Assembly (NCBI RefSeq): GCF_014648515.1
Contig: NZ_BMRG01000004.1
Location: 521,480 to 564,277 of the forward strand
Direction: 5' to 3'
DNA from: Saccharothrix coeruleofusca
GTDB lineage: Bacteria > Actinomycetota > Actinomycetes > Mycobacteriales > Pseudonocardiaceae
DNA length: 42,798 nt
The translations under genes and the position numbers were made by a program. Positions 39,929 through 42,798 of the stretch are shown here, piece after piece. The first letter of the stretch is position 1. The number at the start of each line of letters is the position of its first letter. The notes below the pieces were generated by a model. That model had not been told where the DNA came from. It was given only the letters and a program-made list of their open reading frames with translations, and made no database searches.

Positions 39929-40632
39929 TGGTCGCGCCCGCGCGCACGGGGCCGTGGCAGCAGGCCACCGTGCTGGAGGTGCGGTCGGAGACGCCGACCG
40001 CGAAGACGTTCCGGCTCGGGCTGTCCCGGCCCGCGCCGCACCTGCCCGGCCAGCACTACGTGCTGCGGCTGACCGCGCCCGACGGCTACCGCGCGCAGCG
40101 CTCCTACTCGGTCGCCAGCGCTCCCGGTCGGGCGGAGATCGACCTCACCGTCGAACTGCTGCCCGGCGGGGAGGTCTCGGAGTTCCTGCACGAGGTCGTG
40201 GAGCCGGGCGACGAGCTGGAGGTGCGCGGCCCGCTGGGCGGCTACTTCGCCTGGGACGGCGAGCGGCCCGCGCTGGGCGTGGCGGGTGGCTCCGGGGTCG
40301 TGCCGCTGATGTCCATGCTGCGCCACGCGCGGGAGATCGGCAGGCCCGAGCTGGTCCGCCTGGTGGTGTCGGTGCGCTCCCCCGCCGCGCTGTACTACCG
40401 CGACGAGCTGCCGGGGCCGCAGACCACGCTGGTCTACACGCGGACCGCCCCGCCGGGCTCCCCCCGGCCCGCCGGGCGGCTCACCGCGGACGACCTGGCG
40501 CCCGCAGTGGAGGACCGGGACGTGTTCGTCTGCGGGACGCCTGCGTTCTGCGACACCGCCACCGGACACCTGCTGGGCCTGGGAGTGCCCGCCGGGCGGA
40601 TCAGGGTGGAGCGGTTCGGCCCGTCCGGCTGA
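39928..40632 (+). CDS. ferredoxin-NADP reductase-type FAD/NAD(P) protein
   Basis: A 234-aa reductase. FAD motif RSYSVAS (RxYSxxS) is near 58-64. NAD(P) site GVAGGSGVVPLMSML and C-terminal VFVCGTPAFCDTATGHLL, with the Cys near the nicotinamide, complete the FNR fold. There is no iron-sulfur domain. The ATG at 39928 overlaps the upstream stop as TGATG, so it is made in step with the molybdopterin protein. It probably feeds that protein with electrons, replacing the heme-membrane partner MsrQ of the proteobacterial system. Confidence 0.9.
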   Translation: MVAPARTGPWQQATVLEVRSETPTAKTFRLGLSRPAPHLPGQHYVLRLTAPDGYRAQRSYSVASAPGRAEIDLTVELLPGGEVSEFLHEVVEPGDELEVRGPLGGYFAWDGERPALGVAGGSGVVPLMSMLRHAREIGRPELVRLVVSVRSPAALYYRDELPGPQTTLVYTRTAPPGSPRPAGRLTADDLAPAVEDRDVFVCGTPAFCDTATGHLLGLGVPAGRIRVERFGPSG

Positions 40633-40682
40633 GGCGCCCGGCGGACCGATTCCGCTTTGACACCCCTGACACAGTGGACCTC

Positions 40683-41690
40683 ATGGATCATGAGGACGAC
40701 GCCGCCGACGCGCTGCGCCGCATGGCCGGGCTGGCCACGCCGATGGCGCTGCGGGTCGCGGCGACCCTGGGCCTGCCGGACCGCCTGCTCGGCGACGGCG
40801 CCTCCGTCGAGCGGCTCGCGGCCGAGCTCGACGCCGCCCCGATCGCGCTCGACCTCCTGCTGGCCCACCTGGCGACCCTCGGCGTCGTCGAGCGCACCCC
40901 CACCGGCTACCGGACCAGCGCGTACGGCGAGCACCTCCGCCTGGACGCGGGCAACGGCCTGACCGACCTGCTGCGCCTGGACACCGCGGGCGGCCGGGCG
41001 GAGCTGGCCTTCGTCGAGCTCGCCCACAGCGTCAGCACCGGTCGCGCGGCCTACCCGCGCCGCTACGGGCAGGACTTCTGGGCCGACCTGGCCGAGCACC
41101 CCCACCTGCGCGAGTCGTTCGACCGGCAGATGACGCACCGGTTCCGGGAGCAGCTGCCGCGGATCGTCGCCGGTGTCGACTGGTCCCGGTTCTCCAGCGT
41201 CGTCGACGTGGGGGGCGGCCAGGGCAGCCTGCTGGCCGCGATACTGACCGCCCACCCCGGTGTGCGCGGCCACCTGGTCGACCTCGAGCCGACCGCCGCC
41301 GACGCCCGCCGCACCTTCACCGCGCAGGGGCTGGACGACCGGGCGCGGGTGACGGCGGGCAGCTTCTTCGACCCGCTCCCGGCGGGTGCGGACGCCTACC
41401 TGCTGTTCGACATCCTCCACGACTGGGACGACGAGCACGCCCACCGCATCATGAGCCGCTGCGCCGAGGCCGCGCACCCGGCGGGGCGCGTCCTGGTGGT
41501 CGAGGCGGTCGCGGGGCTGCGCGCCGACAGCGAGAGCGACCTGGCCATGCTGGTGATCTTCGGCGGTCGCGAGCGCGGGCTCGACGAGTTCCGGGCGCTC
41601 GGCTCGGCGCACGGCCTGCTCCTGGACGGCGTGACCGAGCTGACCGACCAGCGCTGCCTGCTGGAATTCCGGCTCTCCGCCGACGGATGA
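40683..41690 (+). CDS. SAM-dependent O-methyltransferase (PF00891/HIOMT type)
   Basis: A 335-aa class I methyltransferase. The N-terminal winged-helix dimerisation domain (MALRVAATLGLPDRLLGDGA, ELDAAPIALDLLLAHLATLG) is followed by the SAM domain with VVDVGGGQGSLLAAIL. The catalytic-site segment DILHDWDDEHAHRIM carries the His that deprotonates the acceptor hydroxyl. Such enzymes methylate phenolic or polyketide hydroxyls in natural products; no other biosynthetic gene is next to it. TTGACA is found at 40657, but I see no good -10 box after it. The ATG at 40683 is chosen by domain start. A 22-nt repeat pair follows the stop. Confidence 0.88.
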   Translation: MDHEDDAADALRRMAGLATPMALRVAATLGLPDRLLGDGASVERLAAELDAAPIALDLLLAHLATLGVVERTPTGYRTSAYGEHLRLDAGNGLTDLLRLDTAGGRAELAFVELAHSVSTGRAAYPRRYGQDFWADLAEHPHLRESFDRQMTHRFREQLPRIVAGVDWSRFSSVVDVGGGQGSLLAAILTAHPGVRGHLVDLEPTAADARRTFTAQGLDDRARVTAGSFFDPLPAGADAYLLFDILHDWDDEHAHRIMSRCAEAAHPAGRVLVVEAVAGLRADSESDLAMLVIFGGRERGLDEFRALGSAHGLLLDGVTELTDQRCLLEFRLSADG

Positions 41691-41705
41691 CCTCCCGCCT
41701 GCCGC

Positions 41706-41749
41706 GAACCGAGCGTCCGGACACCGCGAACCGAGCGTCCGGGACGCCG
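41706..41749. repeat. two 22-nt units of the dispersed intergenic repeat
   Basis: Units start at 41706 and 41728; their first 16 bases (CGAACCGAGCGTCCGG) are identical. The core is the reverse complement of ACGCTCGGTTCG at 14401-14466. It lies between the convergent methyltransferase and receptor-kinase genes. Confidence 0.85.
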
Positions 41750-41766
41750 GGCGGGGCCGGCCGCCG

Positions 41767-42798
41767 TCAGGAGGGCAGCTTCTTGGCGGCCGCCGCCGCC
41801 AGGATCTTCGCCTCGAGGCAGTACTCCTCGCCCGACCGGTCGCCCTGCACTGTCAGCACCAGCACGTCGAGGTAAGCCCGCTTCGCCGGACTCGCGGGCA
41901 GGTGGGGGACGTGGATGGTGCAGCTCTTGCTCGAATCGGTGTCCAGCCAGACGTACACCACGCGACCGTCCTCCAGCCGGGTCAGCTCCCCCTTGGGCAC
42001 CTCGTCCGCCGAGTGCTGGTCGTAGCGCAGGTTGATGCCGAGCCCACCGGTCGTGCTGCGCCACTTGCACGCCCAGTTGCCGAACACGTTCAGCGCCGAG
42101 CCGCCGTTCACCCCGGCCACCGCGGTGAGCACTTCGTCATCGAGCAGCGCGCAGGCGTCGACGCGGGCGAGCGAGTCTTCGGGGAACGGGGTGGCGCGCC
42201 GGGGAATCTGACCGCCGCGCAGCACCTCCAGCACGGTGGCCGCCGCGGCGTCGGCCAGGGGGCAGAGGTCCAGCGGCGGGTTGTCCAGCTTCGCGCTGAC
42301 CCGGACGGCGTACCTCTCGTCGGCCACCACCGTGCGGTCGCACTCGTTGCTCCGCAGGGGTTCCTCGACCACCTCCAGGGGTTGTCCCTGCACGGTGCGG
42401 GACGCGCGGGTGATCAGCTGGATCTCGATGTCCACCGGCTCCTTCGCACCGACGTGGACCAGGGCGTCGCAGCGGTTGAAGTTGCCGTAATCGGTCACCA
42501 CCCGCACGGTGCCGAACCGGCTCAGCTCCTCCTCGTCGATCAGCGCGCACGGGTCGGCGGTGCGCTCGTCGCCGATGAGCCCACCGGCGGACGCCTGCTG
42601 CTGCGCGGCGGGCACCTGGTGCTGCCTGATGACCACCGCGGTGCTGATCGCCACGACCAGCACGAACGCCGCGGCGATCCGCGCCAAGAGGCGGCGCCGC
42701 GGTGCCCTGGCGGGACGTTCCACCGCGGGCGGCTCCCAGTCGCCGACGATCTCCTTCAGGCGCGACCGGACCTCGTCGGCGGTCGGCCTCCCGGCGGG
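41767..42798 (-). CDS. probable receptor Ser/Thr kinase, C-terminal part with two DUF3558-like outer domains
   Basis: The frame is open to the window edge; a GTG at 42723 is possible but probably internal. The first visible residues, GRPTADEVRSRLKEIVGDWE, resemble the end of a Hanks kinase C-lobe. They are followed by a basic stretch (PARAPRRR), one membrane helix (LLARIAAAFVLVVAISTAVV) and about 270 outer residues. The latter contain two related units: DPCALIDEEELSRFG to DLCPLADAAAATVLEVL, and DACALLDDEVLTAVAG to YCLEAKILAAAAAKKL. Each has a Cys at start, middle and end, as in DUF3558-like lipoprotein domains. The kinase assignment is an inference from some 20 residues. If wrong, this is a single-pass sensor or anti-sigma-like protein. 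Confidence 0.65.
   Translation of the reverse strand, partial: PAGRPTADEVRSRLKEIVGDWEPPAVERPARAPRRRLLARIAAAFVLVVAISTAVVIRQHQVPAAQQQASAGGLIGDERTADPCALIDEEELSRFGTVRVVTDYGNFNRCDALVHVGAKEPVDIEIQLITRASRTVQGQPLEVVEEPLRSNECDRTVVADERYAVRVSAKLDNPPLDLCPLADAAAATVLEVLRGGQIPRRATPFPEDSLARVDACALLDDEVLTAVAGVNGGSALNVFGNWACKWRSTTGGLGINLRYDQHSADEVPKGELTRLEDGRVVYVWLDTDSSKSCTIHVPHLPASPAKRAYLDVLVLTVQGDRSGEEYCLEAKILAAAAAKKLPS

Noticed and set aside
40657-40685. TTGACA at 40657 as the methyltransferase promoter
   Set aside because: No TAnnnT box at 16-19 bp; the expected position falls on the start codon, so a promoter cannot be supported.

Overview
The window is very GC-rich DNA with frequent GTG starts, coupled or overlapping operons and many TAnnnT boxes placed 6-8 bases before a start codon. 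The gene content is actinobacterial: AfsR-type and LacI, LysR and XRE regulators, Hanks-type kinases, an F420-type oxidoreductase, a sugar importer without its own ATPase and a PIG-L relic. A Pseudonocardiaceae-like chromosome (Actinosynnema, Saccharothrix or Lentzea type) is my best guess from style alone. I see no rRNA, tRNA, CRISPR array, transposase or phage gene.

Layout. 1-6012: the 3' part of an AfsR-type NB-ARC/TPR regulator converges on and overlaps a cysteine dioxygenase. The dioxygenase closes a minus-strand operon (DUF1360, DUF2243, dioxygenase). Next come a coupled decarboxylase and metallo-beta-lactamase-fold pair, and a secreted protein made of two near-identical 90-residue domains. 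6119-10657: an MFS exporter, an XRE/TPR regulator, a possible 49-aa membrane protein, an aldo/keto reductase and a frameshifted small secreted protein with an intact promoter. 10755-15548: a cytochrome P450, an M28 peptidase with a multi-pass membrane tail and a Ser/Thr kinase. 15740-22238: a LacI regulator, a minus-strand operon (epimerase, amidohydrolase, MFS) divergent from a LysR regulator, and an LLM-class flavin enzyme.

The centrepiece is the 8.2-kb minus-strand operon 22303-33289: GH3, sugar-binding lipoprotein, two permeases, GH31 and GH35. Every junction overlaps by 1-4 bases. It has one clear promoter whose start region is covered by a perfect 18-bp LacI-type palindrome. Alpha-xylosidase, beta-galactosidase and beta-glucosidase types in one operon with an importer fit use of xyloglucan-like oligosaccharides. 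Upstream lie a GH114-like secreted protein, a decayed PIG-L deacetylase and an ABC ATPase/FtsX-type permease pair.

37941-42798: a ferredoxin-reductase-like flavoprotein faces a coupled pair (molybdopterin sulfite-oxidase-like protein plus FAD/NAD reductase). An O-methyltransferase follows, and the window ends in the 3' part of what looks like a receptor kinase with two cysteine-containing extracellular domains.

The main points outside ordinary genes are a 22-nt-period repeat family at two distant intergenic sites, a set of likely leaderless genes, the duplicated-domain secreted protein, two pseudogenes, a 50-bp duplicated regulator tail, and several well-formed operator palindromes and terminators.
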